A stretch of 64,000 bases of DNA from Deinococcus sp. QL22 (GCF_023370075.1 NZ_CP097149.1:2292001-2356000), one strand, 5' to 3'. Positions 44,254 through 55,485 are shown, numbered from the stretch's first letter. Made by a program: numbers and translations. Notes: generated by a model from the sequence alone, not told the origin.

Positions 44254-46380
44254 ATGACCAACGCCCTCGAAACCGTGCGCGTCACGGGCAGTGTCAACCG
44301 GGTGCGCTTCCGCTCCGACACGGGCTTTACGGTTATGACCGCCACCATCCGTAACACCGATGGCGAAGACCCCGATGCCACCGTGATCGGCGTGATGGCC
44401 CCGCTGGAGGCCGGAGATACCTTCAGCGCCGAAGTGGTGATGGAGGAACACCGCGAGTACGGCTATCAATACCGCGTCCTGAACATGGTTCTGGAAGCCA
44501 CGCCCGCCGACCTGACCGAAGCGGGCATCGCGGCCTACCTGGAAGCCCGTGTGGGCGGCGTGGGCAAGGTGCTGGCCGCCCGGATTGCCCGGATGTTCGG
44601 CCCCGCCACCTTCGACATTCTGGAAAGCGACCCGCAAAAGCTGTTGCAAGTGCCGGGCGTGACCCAGAGCACGCTGCATAAAATGGTGTCGAGTTGGTCT
44701 CAGCAAGGGCTGGAGCGGCGCTTGCTGGCGGGGTTGCAGGGCCTCGGGCTCAGTATTTCGCAGGCGCAGCGGGCCGTCAAACATTTTGGAGAAGTGGCCC
44801 TGGAGCGCCTGACCACCGACCTGTACGCCCTGACCGAAGTGGAAGGCATCGGCTTTCTGACCGCCGACAAGCTGGCGACGGCACTCGGCATGCCGCACGA
44901 CGACGCCCGCCGCCTCACCGCCGCCGCCGTGTACGCCCTCCAGCAGGCCGCGCAGCAGGGCGGGCATTCCTACCTGCCGCGCATCCGGGCCGAACGGGGT
45001 GTGGCGCATTACACCCGCGTGTCGGCGGCGCAGGCCAGCATTGCCGTAGATACCGCCGTGGAACTGGGCCGACTGTCCGACGACACGCCGCCGCTGCTCA
45101 AGGGCCAAGACGACGCAGGAGACAAGAGCCGTATCTATCTGCCCCATGTCTTGCGGGCCGAAAAGAAACTGGCGAGCCTGATTCGCACGCTGCTCGCCAC
45201 GCCGCCCGCCGACGACTGGATGGTGCCCGCCGGAGCCGATAAGGGCCTCAGCGAGGAACAAGCCCGCGTGCTCCACCTGCTGGAAGAACAGCGATTGGTT
45301 GTCCTGACAGGCGGCCCCGGCACCGGCAAAAGCACCACCACCCGCGCCGTCGCGGATTTGGCCGAGAAACTGGGACTGGAAGTGGGACTCTGTGCGCCCA
45401 CTGGTAAGGCTGCCCGGCGTCTGGGAGAGGTCACGGGCCGCAGCGCCAGCACCATTCACCGCCTGCTGGGCTTCGGGCCGCAGGGCTTCCGGCACAATCA
45501 CCTGGAACCCGCCCCCTACGACCTTCTGATCGTGGATGAGGTCAGCATGTGTGGCGACGCGCTGATGCTGTCCCTCCTGGCCGCCGTGCCGCCCGGAGCG
45601 CGGGTGCTGCTGGTGGGCGACACCGACCAGTTGCCGCCCGTAGACGCGGGGTTGCCCCTGCTCACGCTGGCGAGTGTGGCTCCCACCGTGCGCCTCAGTA
45701 CCGTGTACCGTCAGGCCGCCGAAAACCCGATTATCCGTGCGGCACACGGCCTGCTGCACGGGCAAGCGCCGGAATGGGGCGACCCCCGGCTGGCCCTCAC
45801 CCTCACCGACACCGATGGCGGTGCCCGCCGCGTGGCCCTGATGGTGCGCGAATTGGGCGGCCCCGGTCAGGTGCAGGTGCTGACCCCCATGAGAAAGGGG
45901 CCGCTGGGCGTAGATATGCTCAATCAGCAACTCCAGAGCCTGTTCAATCCTGGCGAGGGCGGCATCCGCATTGCCGAAGGCGAAGCGCGGCCCGGCGACA
46001 TGGTGGTGCAGACCAAAAACGACTACACCAACGAAGTGTTCAACGGCACGGTGGGGACGGCCCTGAAAGCTGAAGGGGGCCGCCTGACGGTGGATTTTGA
46101 CGGCAACATCGTAGAACTGGCGGGTGCGGAACTGTTCAACCTGCAACTGGGCTACGCCCTCACGGTTCACCGGGCACAGGGCAGCGAGTGGCATACCGTG
46201 CTGGGCGTGCTGCACGAGGCGCATATGCCCATGCTCAGCCGCAATCTGGTCTACACCGCCCTCACCCGCGCCCGTGAGCGGTTTTACGCAGCGGGCACCG
46301 CGTCGGCGTGGCAAAAGGCTGCGACCCGGCAGCGTGAAGAACGCTATACGGCGCTGCTGGAGCGGGTCAAGGCACGTTAA
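44254..46380 (+). CDS. recD2: RecD2 DNA helicase
   Basis: This 708-residue SF1B 5'-3' helicase is collinear with D. radiodurans RecD2 as I remember it. The N-terminal OB-like and helix-hairpin-helix region (VGGVGKVLAARIARMFG, about 103-119) precedes the RecA cores. Walker A is TGGPGTGKST (about 351-360) and motif II DLLIVDEVSMCGDALML. Motif III is VGDTDQLPPVDAG, and the C-terminal motifs are QTKNDYTNE and GYALTVHRAQGSEW. RecD2 is found where RecBC is absent and is linked to antioxidation and repair in Deinococcus. The start ATG 44254 fits the homologous N-terminus. It is a single-gene unit. Confidence 0.95.
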   Translation: MTNALETVRVTGSVNRVRFRSDTGFTVMTATIRNTDGEDPDATVIGVMAPLEAGDTFSAEVVMEEHREYGYQYRVLNMVLEATPADLTEAGIAAYLEARVGGVGKVLAARIARMFGPATFDILESDPQKLLQVPGVTQSTLHKMVSSWSQQGLERRLLAGLQGLGLSISQAQRAVKHFGEVALERLTTDLYALTEVEGIGFLTADKLATALGMPHDDARRLTAAAVYALQQAAQQGGHSYLPRIRAERGVAHYTRVSAAQASIAVDTAVELGRLSDDTPPLLKGQDDAGDKSRIYLPHVLRAEKKLASLIRTLLATPPADDWMVPAGADKGLSEEQARVLHLLEEQRLVVLTGGPGTGKSTTTRAVADLAEKLGLEVGLCAPTGKAARRLGEVTGRSASTIHRLLGFGPQGFRHNHLEPAPYDLLIVDEVSMCGDALMLSLLAAVPPGARVLLVGDTDQLPPVDAGLPLLTLASVAPTVRLSTVYRQAAENPIIRAAHGLLHGQAPEWGDPRLALTLTDTDGGARRVALMVRELGGPGQVQVLTPMRKGPLGVDMLNQQLQSLFNPGEGGIRIAEGEARPGDMVVQTKNDYTNEVFNGTVGTALKAEGGRLTVDFDGNIVELAGAELFNLQLGYALTVHRAQGSEWHTVLGVLHEAHMPMLSRNLVYTALTRARERFYAAGTASAWQKAATRQREERYTALLERVKAR

Positions 46381-46823
46381 GTGGGCCTGATTCCGATTGG
46401 AGCTGTACACTTTGGCCCTCAATTCGAGCGGAGCGGGAAGGAAAAGCAACTCCGGGCTACGCGTTCTGGACGTGCAACAAGGAGATGAACGAGTGTGCGG
46501 GAATTCAGAGCACTGATATGAGTCCCTCGGTCAAGTCTGGCATCCTGTGGCCTGTCTAGTTGGCGTGGCCGGAGCCTGAGAATTTAGATTTTGAGTCAGT
46601 CTCTGTTCTGGCTTGTTCGGAGTCATTGCCAAACAAGAGGAAATGCGTCTGATACAGCAACAGGTGAGATTTTTCAGATAAATACGCAACCAAACTAAAG
46701 TTGAGGCAGCCCAATGACTCAACCTGTGCTCATGCCTAGCTCACCACACTCAAATGTAGAATTTCTTAAGTTCCCCCAAGAAGGGGTAAGATTCTTAACA
46801 TTTATTCTTCATACTGGTCTTGT
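46381..46823. promoter_or_regulatory. Intergenic region with probable minor-pilin operon promoter
   Basis: 443 bases, more AT-rich than the surroundings, with no credible gene. TTCTTA (46763-46768), an 18-base spacer and TAAGAT (46787-46792) may be the promoter. The spacer contains CCCC-caagaa-GGGG, flanked by CTTA and TAAG, an imperfect inverted repeat that could be an operator. Confidence 0.4.
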
Positions 46824-48860
46824 ATGCAGAACTTCCCCCGAACTCAAGGTGCGACGCTGATCGTGTCGCTCCTAATGGTCATGCTGGTCTTGGCTATGAC
46901 GATGGTGCTTACTGCACAGGTCACGGTCTCGGCCCGCCGATCGAGTGTGGATCAGCAAACCATCTTGCAAGCCAGATACGCCGCCGAATCGGGCGTGTCC
47001 CGTGTGCAGTCTCAACTGGATCTGATATCCAGACTCCTCAGAGTCTCGGCGCTCGATACGACTGTGCTCAACAGTTCCGTAGAGTCCGATATGGCGGCCC
47101 TGTGCGGTCTGTCGAGCCTGCCCCTGTTCAGTGGCAAGGCCAACCTTTGTACATTCCCTATCTCACAGGGTCTAGGGCGCGTGGCCAGCGGCGTCAATGC
47201 CCGCACACAGTTTTTGGTTCGGTCAATGAGTGAAGGTGCGTTTGGGGCCGAAGGGATTGCCGAAGCCAACTCCTCTGTCCGGTCTCAGTTTTGGTCTGAT
47301 TTGTTTTCGGGCCAACAGGGGACGCAGTACGCAGGCGGTCAGGACGCTACCTACGCCGCCCGGTTCGGCTTACAACCCCTGAAGGTCGAGCGCATTCAAG
47401 AGAGTACCTACCGCTTTTACTTCAAAGTGCCGGACTTGCGGGTCAAGGGTCAGGTGGGAGCCACCAGTCAGAACCTTCTGGCCCGCGCCGCGCAGCCGGA
47501 AGGTTTTTTGCTGATTTCACGCAAACCTTTCTCCCGTTACGCCCTGCTTACCAACCATCATTTCTCGAATTCTGACGATGAAGCTATTGGAGAGCGGGTC
47601 ACTTTTACAGACCTCACCATGTTCAGTGGGCCAGTGCACACCAATCAGCACTTCTTGTTTGAGGGAAAGCTCTGGTTTGGAGGCAGCGTCAGTTCTGCGG
47701 GCTGTCCTCAGTTGGGCATTGGTCTGGTCGCAAATGTGGCCGGGTGTACCCAGTCTCTCCAGCCGGGCGGCTTCTTCGGAGACAATGCGCTGCTGACGCC
47801 TCAAATTGAATTCGCGCCCATCAATGCGCCTGTCGTGTGTGGAGCCGATACCCAATGCCATGCACCACAATTTGGCAGCAGCGTGACTTGGGATCACGAA
47901 TACGTGGAGCTGCCCACCACCAATCAGGAGCAAGAGGGGGTGGCCGTTCAGGGCGGGCTGGCCCTCAGTGGCGACGTATCCGAGTTGCAACTGCGTCAGG
48001 GTCAAGTGTTGGGACAGGTTCGGCAACTCATCAGCTACACCCAAAATGGCGTGACGACCCGCCTGGCTTACGGCCCCGACAATAAATTGCTGATTCAGGC
48101 TTCAGACGGCACTTGGCAGCCCACCAAGCGCAACGCTCTTGGTGTCATCTCGGCCAACCCCGGCGGCGTGGCGGCGGTGTTCAACGGCGTCCTGACGGTC
48201 AGTGGCAACGTTCAGAACCTCAACGGCGGGCCAGCTGCCGACGCCACTCCGTCCGAACCCAGTATCGCGGCTTTTGCGGGCCTGACATTGGCTACGACAG
48301 GCAATGTGGCCGTGACCAGCAGCCTGACCTACGCCAGCCCGCCCTGCACTGGGGGCCATGTGCGCAACAGCAACGGCACTGTCACGCCTGCCACCTGCGG
48401 CGACCTCACGGCCCGCAACATGCTGGGCCTCTATTCCTCCGGCGGCGACATCGAACTGGTCAGCCCAGCCTCATGCCCGAATGGGTTTGGCACCTGCGCC
48501 TCTTTGCCTGCCAACGCCCGGATGCACGCCGTCATGATGGCGAGTCAGGGCGCGGTACGGGTGCGCGGCCATGACGAACCGGTGAGAACGAGCAGTTTCG
48601 AGTTGGGCAACATCGAACTGTTGGGCGGCGTCATCGAAAACTATTACGGCGCGTTCGGCGTCACTGATGGCCGGGGCTACGGGCGCAATTTTGTCTACGA
48701 CCCCCGCATGAACGACGGCATGGCTCCTCCTTCCTTCCCCACCGAACGCCGCTGGACAGTGGGCCTCAGAAGCGAAAAAATGGTGAACGGCGTGTTGGTC
48801 AGCGAAGAACTGACTGGCCTGAGGCTGCGCGGCGATGTGGTCAGTACTGGTGCGCCATGA
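46824..48860 (+). CDS. Large PilX/ComZ-like minor pilin (DUF4900 type)
   Basis: This 678-residue protein begins with a short prepilin-type leader, MQNFPRTQG, then ATLIVSLLMVMLVLAM, as in PilX-class pseudopilins. The predicted peptidase cut follows Gly9. The rest is extracellular: Ser/Gly-rich beta structure with several Cys pairs (for example CPQLGIGLVANVAGC, CGADTQC). The GNV/GDV repeats from about 355 on suggest a beta-solenoid. In Thermus the large minor pilin ComZ sits in one cluster with PilA1-3 and is thought to cap the DNA-uptake pilus. The same partners follow here with overlapping reading frames. No Deinococcus-specific function is proven. Confidence 0.8.
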   Translation: MQNFPRTQGATLIVSLLMVMLVLAMTMVLTAQVTVSARRSSVDQQTILQARYAAESGVSRVQSQLDLISRLLRVSALDTTVLNSSVESDMAALCGLSSLPLFSGKANLCTFPISQGLGRVASGVNARTQFLVRSMSEGAFGAEGIAEANSSVRSQFWSDLFSGQQGTQYAGGQDATYAARFGLQPLKVERIQESTYRFYFKVPDLRVKGQVGATSQNLLARAAQPEGFLLISRKPFSRYALLTNHHFSNSDDEAIGERVTFTDLTMFSGPVHTNQHFLFEGKLWFGGSVSSAGCPQLGIGLVANVAGCTQSLQPGGFFGDNALLTPQIEFAPINAPVVCGADTQCHAPQFGSSVTWDHEYVELPTTNQEQEGVAVQGGLALSGDVSELQLRQGQVLGQVRQLISYTQNGVTTRLAYGPDNKLLIQASDGTWQPTKRNALGVISANPGGVAAVFNGVLTVSGNVQNLNGGPAADATPSEPSIAAFAGLTLATTGNVAVTSSLTYASPPCTGGHVRNSNGTVTPATCGDLTARNMLGLYSSGGDIELVSPASCPNGFGTCASLPANARMHAVMMASQGAVRVRGHDEPVRTSSFELGNIELLGGVIENYYGAFGVTDGRGYGRNFVYDPRMNDGMAPPSFPTERRWTVGLRSEKMVNGVLVSEELTGLRLRGDVVSTGAP

Positions 48861-49345
48861 ATCGGCACTCCATGCATCCCGGCTCAGCCCGCGCCCAGTC
48901 AGGATTCACCTTGCTGGAACTGTTGGTGGTCATCGCCATCATCGGCATTCTTTCCGGTGTGATGGGCTTCAGTCTGATGGGCATGTTGCGCCGCACCGAA
49001 GTTCGGAACGCCGCCGCCGAAGTGATGGCCGACCTGCGTCTGGCCCGCGTCAATGCTCAGAAAACGGGTCTGCCCAGCCCAGTCACCATCATCAACGGGA
49101 CAGGCAGCTACACGGCGCAGATTCGGCCCGGTGCCCTTCAAACACGCACCCTGGACAGTGGGGTCACGTTGCAGGCCGTGTCGTCTGCCACCGCACTCAA
49201 GGTGATCTACCGTGCGCCTTTCGGCACTGTCGATACCATCGGCTTGGTTTGGGAAGTGCGGAGCCGCGCAACTCAGGTACCGCCCCTGTACATCAAGGTC
49301 GTCGGCATTACGGGCAAGGTGATTCTCAGTGATTCCCGCGACTAA
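48857..49345 (+). CDS. Prepilin-like protein, GspH/FimT type (PilA1-like)
   Basis: This 162-residue protein has a prepilin motif SGFTLLELLVVIAIIGILSG at about 15-34: a cut after Gly16 and Glu at +5. A periplasmic domain typical of GspH/FimT minor pilins follows, with the conserved RNAAAEVMADLRLARVNAQKTG helix. The start ATG overlaps the stop of the preceding gene (ATGA). It is the second gene of a four-gene operon. Confidence 0.88.
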   Translation: MNRHSMHPGSARAQSGFTLLELLVVIAIIGILSGVMGFSLMGMLRRTEVRNAAAEVMADLRLARVNAQKTGLPSPVTIINGTGSYTAQIRPGALQTRTLDSGVTLQAVSSATALKVIYRAPFGTVDTIGLVWEVRSRATQVPPLYIKVVGITGKVILSDSRD

Positions 49346-49820
49346 ACAGGAAAACAGTCCTGTTGCTCAGCTTACTGGCGGGCCTGCACTTTCTGCCTGT
49401 AAGGTTGGACATCAGGCTGGATTCACCATCATCGAAGTGTTGGTCAGCATTATGCTCCTGAGCATTATCGTGCTGGTGATCCTAACTCCGCTCAGCGGTT
49501 TGTTTAATATGACCCGCCGCAGCGATCAGCAGATTGCCGCCACCCAGGTAGCCCAGCGCACGCTGGAAACGATCCGGGGCGAGTGGCTCAGTGGGGCACG
49601 CTACCGCCAAGCTTGTGTGTCCGCGCCTATCCCCCAAATGACGCCGCCCATTGCCGTCAATGTTCAGAGCCTAGACCGAGAAGGAAGCGTGACCACCACG
49701 GCGGCACTCAAAACAACGTGTGGTACGGCTGCCGACGATCCCCCGCTGCGCCGGATTCAGGTTGTCGTCAAGGTCGGGAAAGCCGTTTCCAACCTGAGTG
49801 TGGATGTGGCCCGCCCATGA
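49329..49820 (+). CDS. Prepilin-like protein, PilV/PulI type (PilA2-like)
   Basis: This 163-residue protein has an unusually long leader (about 30 residues) before AGFTIIEVLVSIMLLSIIVL, a prepilin motif with Glu at +5. The soluble part has one Cys pair. GTG 49329 lies inside the end of the preceding gene (17-base overlap). Later in-frame starts would shorten the leader, so the start is uncertain. It is the third gene of the minor-pilin operon. Confidence 0.85.
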   Translation: MIPATKQENSPVAQLTGGPALSACKVGHQAGFTIIEVLVSIMLLSIIVLVILTPLSGLFNMTRRSDQQIAATQVAQRTLETIRGEWLSGARYRQACVSAPIPQMTPPIAVNVQSLDREGSVTTTAALKTTCGTAADDPPLRRIQVVVKVGKAVSNLSVDVARP

Positions 49821-50662
49821 ATGCCCCCGTAAGTCACCCTGTGCGGGTGCACAAGCGCCACCTTCAGGGCATCACCTTGATCGAATTGCTCATCGGGATG
49901 GCCTTGGCTGTGCTTGTCTTGGCCACCGCATTCAATCTGTTCACTTCGTCCACCAAAACCGCCTCTGACCTGCAAAACCGCAACGAACTCCAGGCCGAAT
50001 TGCAGATTGCACAGAATTATTTGGCCGCACAGGTGCGCGAAGCGGTCTACGTGTTTCCCCAAGGCACAACCCTGAATTTGGGGAGCGGTTATACCCCCAA
50101 ACGTCCCGTAGCGGGGTCTTGGCGGGTAGGCGACAACGCCACTCCAGTCTTAGCCTTCATCAGGCCGCCTGAGGATTTGACCGCTTCTTGCCCTTCCAAT
50201 GAAGACGGTTGTTACAAGTTTTATGCCTATTACCCACTTCTGCGCAGCGGTTGGGTCAGCGGCGCAACTTCCTACAACGATCCGGGGCAAGACCCGCAAA
50301 ACGGCAACCGCTGGGTACTGGCCGAATACCGCGCCAACTATGACACGCCGCCTCTGCTGTCCACCCTGAGTTCCGCATACACTCCGCCTGCTGGGGGGCA
50401 GGGCCGCTTGCTGCTGGATTATCTTCAGCCTACCGCTCTGGCTTTGGCAGGCACGCCCACGCTGTTTGTTCAGCAGGATGGCCCGGCCCCAGCCACCATC
50501 CAGACTGCCGGAGCCGTCTCAGTGACCCTGAATTTTGCCCTGTCACGGCAACTGCGCGGCAGTGTCCTGCACCTCCCCGGACGCGGCGCTTCTACTCCCG
50601 TCACCGATACGGTGCGGGCCGTCACGGTCTTCCCACGCAACCTAGGCAGCTTGGCCCCGTAA
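49817..50662 (+). CDS. Prepilin-like protein, PilW type (PilA3-like)
   Basis: This 281-residue protein has the prepilin motif QGITLIELLIGMALAVLVLA (about 17-36) and a larger beta-rich soluble domain with a Cys pair (SCPSNEDGC). That is the layout of PilW/PulJ minor pilins. ATG 49817 overlaps the stop of the previous gene. The frame is open upstream to 49583, but that part lies inside the previous gene. It is the last gene of the operon; a terminator hairpin follows. Confidence 0.88.
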   Translation: MNAPVSHPVRVHKRHLQGITLIELLIGMALAVLVLATAFNLFTSSTKTASDLQNRNELQAELQIAQNYLAAQVREAVYVFPQGTTLNLGSGYTPKRPVAGSWRVGDNATPVLAFIRPPEDLTASCPSNEDGCYKFYAYYPLLRSGWVSGATSYNDPGQDPQNGNRWVLAEYRANYDTPPLLSTLSSAYTPPAGGQGRLLLDYLQPTALALAGTPTLFVQQDGPAPATIQTAGAVSVTLNFALSRQLRGSVLHLPGRGASTPVTDTVRAVTVFPRNLGSLAP

Positions 50663-50710
50663 GAGGTCAGCGGCCTTACCCCGCCGCGCCGGGCGTGCTA
50701 ACCTGAAATC

Positions 50711-50736
50711 CCGGAGGCCAAGCGCCCCGGTTTTTT
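50711..50736 (+). terminator. Terminator of the minor-pilin operon
   Basis: CCGG-a-GGC-caagc-GCC-CCGG followed by six T, 49 bases after the last pilin gene and before pyrG. Confidence 0.8.
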
Positions 50737-50796
50737 GTTGGTTCCTTCCCTTTGGCCCCCAATTTCCGGTTGGTGGGGGCGGCGCTTGGAGAGTAC

Positions 50797-52515
<1,719 letters not shown>

Positions 52516-52529
52516 AGCAAACGCTTGAT

Positions 52530-52564
52530 GAAGGCGGCTTCTAGCTTCGGCTGAGGCCGCCTTC
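52530..52564. terminator. Shared terminator of pyrG and coaE
   Basis: GAAGGCGGC / GCCGCCTTC stem between convergent genes. The coaE stop codon (52541-52543) lies inside the loop, so coaE translation runs through half of the hairpin. Confidence 0.75.
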
Positions 52565-53224
52565 TTCTGTGCGCCTTGGTGTGGAGTGCTGCGGCTGAAC
52601 CGGAATTCCCAATTGCCTCAGTGCCGCGTCCACTTGAGGCTCCAGTTCCGCGAGTTCACCCACGTTTTCGATCACGTAGCTGGCTTTGCGGCGTTTTTGT
52701 TCTGCGGGCGTCTGGCGGGCGTCGCGGGCCAGCACCTCCTCGCGGGTCAGGTGATTGCGGGCCATTACACGGGCAATCCGCAGTTCCAGCGGCGCGTCTA
52801 CCACCAGCACGGCAGCCATGTCCACTTCCAGGCCGCCCTCAAACAGTAGGGGTACGTCCTGCACCAGCCAACGTTCGCCGCGCAGGGTGGCTTCCAGCTC
52901 CAGCGCCGTCATGCGTGCCCGTACCCGTGGATGCACAATCCCGTTCAGCACCGCAAGTCGGGCGGGATCGACAAACGCGGCGGCCCCCAGCGCGGCCCGG
53001 TCGAGTACACCGTCCACGACTGTGCCGGGAAAAGCCTGCTCTATTTTTGCCAGCGTTTCCGGCTCCCTTGTCACCACATGGGCCTGCTCGTCGGCGTCTA
53101 GCACAGTCAAACCACGCGCCCGCAACAAGGCTGCCACCGTGCTTTTGCCCGCACCGATGCTTCCGGTCAGTCCCAGACGGCGGGGCGAAGCGGGCGGCAG
53201 GTCTCTGGAAGGCGGGGTGGACAT
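52541..53224 (-). CDS. coaE: Dephospho-CoA kinase
   Basis: This 227-residue P-loop kinase carries out the last step of CoA synthesis. [16 protein letters not shown] (about 18-33) is the P-loop, followed by [10 protein letters not shown] with the catalytic Asp. [11 protein letters not shown] is the substrate-binding motif and [11 protein letters not shown] the lid. ATG 53224 is preceded by TCTAAT ending exactly 6 bases upstream, so it is probably leaderless. The much longer frame to 53527 is noncoding. Confidence 0.93.
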   Translation of the reverse strand: MSTPPSRDLPPASPRRLGLTGSIGAGKSTVAALLRARGLTVLDADEQAHVVTREPETLAKIEQAFPGTVVDGVLDRAALGAAAFVDPARLAVLNGIVHPRVRARMTALELEATLRGERWLVQDVPLLFEGGLEVDMAAVLVVDAPLELRIARVMARNHLTREEVLARDARQTPAEQKRRKASYVIENVGELAELEPQVDAALRQLGIPVQPQHSTPRRTEEGGLSRS

Positions 53225-53230
53225 GGCCCA

Positions 53231-53236
53231 ATTAGA
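53231..53236 (-). promoter_or_regulatory. -10 box of coaE (leaderless)
   Basis: TCTAAT on the minus strand, 6 bases before ATG 53224. Confidence 0.5.
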
Positions 53237-53582
53237 TGACATGGGAGATGCCAAACGCGAAACAGATAAATATCTCCGCAAGTCCGGCGTGTAAGCGTCC
53301 TGGCGGTGTCTCTCCCGAAGACAGATGTGGCCCGGTGCCTTGGCCCTACAAAGGGTCAGATGCGCGTCACACACGGCGTAGAGACTGGGGTATGGGCACA
53401 ACGGTGGGGGAGGGCGACTCAGAATTTTGGCGTGCAGATGCGCTCTCACGGGTGTTTCACCCGGTCTACTGCCGTGATTCGGTATCTTTTGTGCGGTATC
53501 ATGGCGCAGCATCCCAGCCCAGATCAATACTTCTCCCCGCGCTTTACGGCATAGGCAGAAGCCAGATCACGGAGGTTTTTGA
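53237..53582. other. Intergenic region between coaE and the TPR gene
   Basis: No credible gene. It holds a perfect 15-base palindrome CGGGTGTTTCACCCG (53449-53463). TATCAT at 53497-53502, with a weak -35, may serve the TPR gene and would give a leader of about 74 bases. Confidence 0.4.
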
Positions 53583-54773
53583 GTGAAACGACGTACCCTC
53601 GGCCTGCTCCTCGCGGCGGCCCTCATCAACGGCGCAGCCGCGCAGACGCCGCCGACGGCTCCTGTTCCTTCTCAACCCGTGGCCCCGGTCACGGCTCCGG
53701 CTCCGGCCCCCGCCACTCCTGCCCGTCCTGTTCGCCCACCTGTTGCCAACTACGTGGCTCTGGGTGTGTTTTATTATCAACAGGGCAAATTCGACGAAGC
53801 ATATGTGGCCTTCCGCGCCGCCAGTGAAATAGAGCCGAACAACCCAGAAGCACTGCTGGGCCTGGGGCGCTCGCAGGTCAAGTTACGGCTGTATACGCCT
53901 GCCTTAACGACCCTCCGCCGTCTCACTACTGCCGATAGAAACAATGTCAGCGGTTATATTGCCCTGGCTCAGGCCTATCAGCAGCAATTTATCGGAGCCA
54001 GTGACCGTACCACTATTACGGGCAATCTGGCCGAGGCGCTTAAGGTTCTGACCGACGCCGAAACCGTGACCAACGCCCTGGCAGGCCCCGACAAAAACCT
54101 GAACCTCAGCAAGGTCTGGAATGAGCGCGGCTACGTCTTTAAATTGCAGGGTGACGGCGGGAAGGCCATCGACGCCTTCAAGCAGGCCAGCGCCCTGAAT
54201 CCCGAAAACGACGTGATCCTGTTCAACCTGGGCGATATGTACTACGCCACCGGGAACCTGACGCAGGCCCTCGACAGCTTGCAGCAGGCCGTGATCGCCA
54301 ACCCACGCGACGCTTATAACCGCGCCTACTATGCCAAGCTGTTGGCGCTGAGCGGCAACACCACTGCCGCCAAACCGGAAGCCGCGCAGGCTGCCCGCTT
54401 GTCGCCCACCAACGCCTACGCTGTCGGCCAGTACGGTGTGGTCAGCTACCTTTCCAAAGACAGCGCCACCGCTCGCCTGCAACTGAATCAGGCCGTGAAA
54501 CTTGACCCCCTGCGCTACCCGGAGTTCTACTATTATCTGGGCCGCCTCGACCTGGACGCCGCCGATCTGCGTTCGGCCCGCGCCAACCTGACCCGCGCCG
54601 CCGCACTGGGCAGCACCACGCCCGAATATGCCTACTACCTCGGCCTCAGCTACGAGCGAGGGGCAGGCAGCGTGGCCCCCGACCGCATCAAGGCCCGCGA
54701 GAACTACGAACGCGCCCTGAAACTCAGCCCCAGCTACAAGCTGGCGCAGGAAGCCCTGGCCCGCGTGCGCTGA
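53583..54773 (+). CDS. Exported TPR-repeat protein
   Basis: This 396-residue protein has a signal peptide ([20 protein letters not shown], cleavage about 20) and a Pro/Ala-rich spacer (21-52). An array of about eight TPR-like helix pairs follows. Clear units are [60 protein letters not shown] and [30 protein letters not shown]. It presumably acts as a periplasmic or outer-membrane protein-binding scaffold; the partner is unknown. The start is GTG 53583, preceded by GGAGG 7-8 bases upstream. It forms a single-gene unit with a strong terminator. Confidence 0.85.
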   Translation: MKRRTLGLLLAAALINGAAAQTPPTAPVPSQPVAPVTAPAPAPATPARPVRPPVANYVALGVFYYQQGKFDEAYVAFRAASEIEPNNPEALLGLGRSQVKLRLYTPALTTLRRLTTADRNNVSGYIALAQAYQQQFIGASDRTTITGNLAEALKVLTDAETVTNALAGPDKNLNLSKVWNERGYVFKLQGDGGKAIDAFKQASALNPENDVILFNLGDMYYATGNLTQALDSLQQAVIANPRDAYNRAYYAKLLALSGNTTAAKPEAAQAARLSPTNAYAVGQYGVVSYLSKDSATARLQLNQAVKLDPLRYPEFYYYLGRLDLDAADLRSARANLTRAAALGSTTPEYAYYLGLSYERGAGSVAPDRIKARENYERALKLSPSYKLAQEALARVR

Positions 54774-54785
54774 AGCCTGAACTCC

Positions 54786-54823
54786 AAAGAAGCCCGCCCC
54801 TGATATTGGAGGCGGGCTTCTTT
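54786..54823. terminator. Bidirectional terminator of the TPR gene and hucR
   Basis: AAAGAAGCCCGCC / GGCGGGCTTCTTT stem (13 bp) with a 12-base loop and flanking T-tracts in both directions. Confidence 0.9.
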
Positions 54824-54845
54824 TTGGCCGTGTCGTGTGGCAGCG

Positions 54846-55361
54846 CTACTCCGCCTCAGCACTCTCCATATGGGCCAGCAATTTCCGCGCCAGCCTCTCA
54901 AATTCTGCCCTTTCCTCCGGCGTCAGGGCTTCCAGCACGGCGGCTTCATGCTTCACGTGGCGCGGGAGCAGCGTATCGACCAACTCGCGGCCCTCTTTGG
55001 TCAGGCGAATGCGGGCGCTGCGGCGGTCTGTTTCGCTGCCCCGGCGTTCCACGAGGCCCTTGTCGATCAGGCGCGACACCCGGTTGGTGATGCTGGCCCC
55101 GGTAATCGCGCTCAGGTTGCTGAGTTCGGTGGGCGTGAGGCCCGCGTCGGGGGCGCTGCGGCGCAGGGTCAGCAGCAGATCCCAGCCGGATGGGTTGATG
55201 TCGACTGGGGTGTAGGTCTGCTCCACATGCCGTCCCAGCGCACCTTGCAAGCGGGCCATCAGCAAAAACATCAGCATCGGGCTGGGGTCTATATCCGGTT
55301 TTTCCCGGTGCCAGTCGGTGCGAATCCGTTCGAGCAATTGGTGGGTCTTGGTGGGGGTCAT
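54846..55361 (-). CDS. hucR: Urate-responsive MarR-family regulator HucR
   Basis: This 171-residue winged-helix repressor is close to D. radiodurans HucR. The four urate-contacting residues known there (Trp20, Asp73, Arg106, Arg118) match Trp17, Asp61, Arg94 and Arg106 here. They lie in IRTDWHRE, SGWDLLLTL, ITNRVSRL and GLVERRGS. The recognition helix region is LSAITGASITNRVSRLIDKG. It is divergent from the fused uricase gene with an 18-bp operator between them. HucR represses both directions until urate binds. The N-terminal part is about nine residues shorter than in D. radiodurans. ATG 55361 has TAAGCT 12 bases upstream. Confidence 0.93.
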   Translation of the reverse strand: MTPTKTHQLLERIRTDWHREKPDIDPSPMLMFLLMARLQGALGRHVEQTYTPVDINPSGWDLLLTLRRSAPDAGLTPTELSNLSAITGASITNRVSRLIDKGLVERRGSETDRRSARIRLTKEGRELVDTLLPRHVKHEAAVLEALTPEERAEFERLARKLLAHMESAEAE

Positions 55362-55442
55362 AGGCGCAGGGTCAGCTTAACACGCCCCATTTGGCCGCCG
55401 ACGAGAGGGAAGAGGACAGGCGTCCAATCCGGCCGGATTCCC

Positions 55443-55471
55443 TTGACGCCCGGCTGTGCCATCCTTACCAT
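55443..55471 (+). promoter_or_regulatory. Uricase promoter
   Basis: TTGACG (55443-55448), a 17-base spacer and TACCAT (55466-55471). Start is expected near 55478. Confidence 0.75.
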
Positions 55472-55485
55472 AAGGTCAACTCAGA

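Noticed and set aside
36038..46380. RDRM palindrome (DdrO/PprI regulon) upstream of sbcDC or recD2
   Set aside because: I looked for the TTATGTCATT-type palindrome before both units and saw none. Control through DdrO is not supported by this sequence.
46485..46559. 24-codon ORF with GGAG directly before its ATG, downstream of recD2
   Set aside because: The SD-like bases abut the start codon, the peptide has no feature and the region is AT-rich noncoding DNA.
46531..46722. 63-codon minus-strand frame before the minor-pilin operon
   Set aside because: No ribosome-binding site, no homology pattern and odd composition (Cys/Thr/Gln-rich); it runs into the pilin promoter region.
50676..50736. CTP-sensing attenuator for pyrG (TTACCC-17-TAACCT promoter plus hairpin and T-run)
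   Set aside because: If that promoter were real, transcription would begin at the base of the hairpin, too close for a normal terminator to act. The hairpin is simply explained as the end of the pilin operon.
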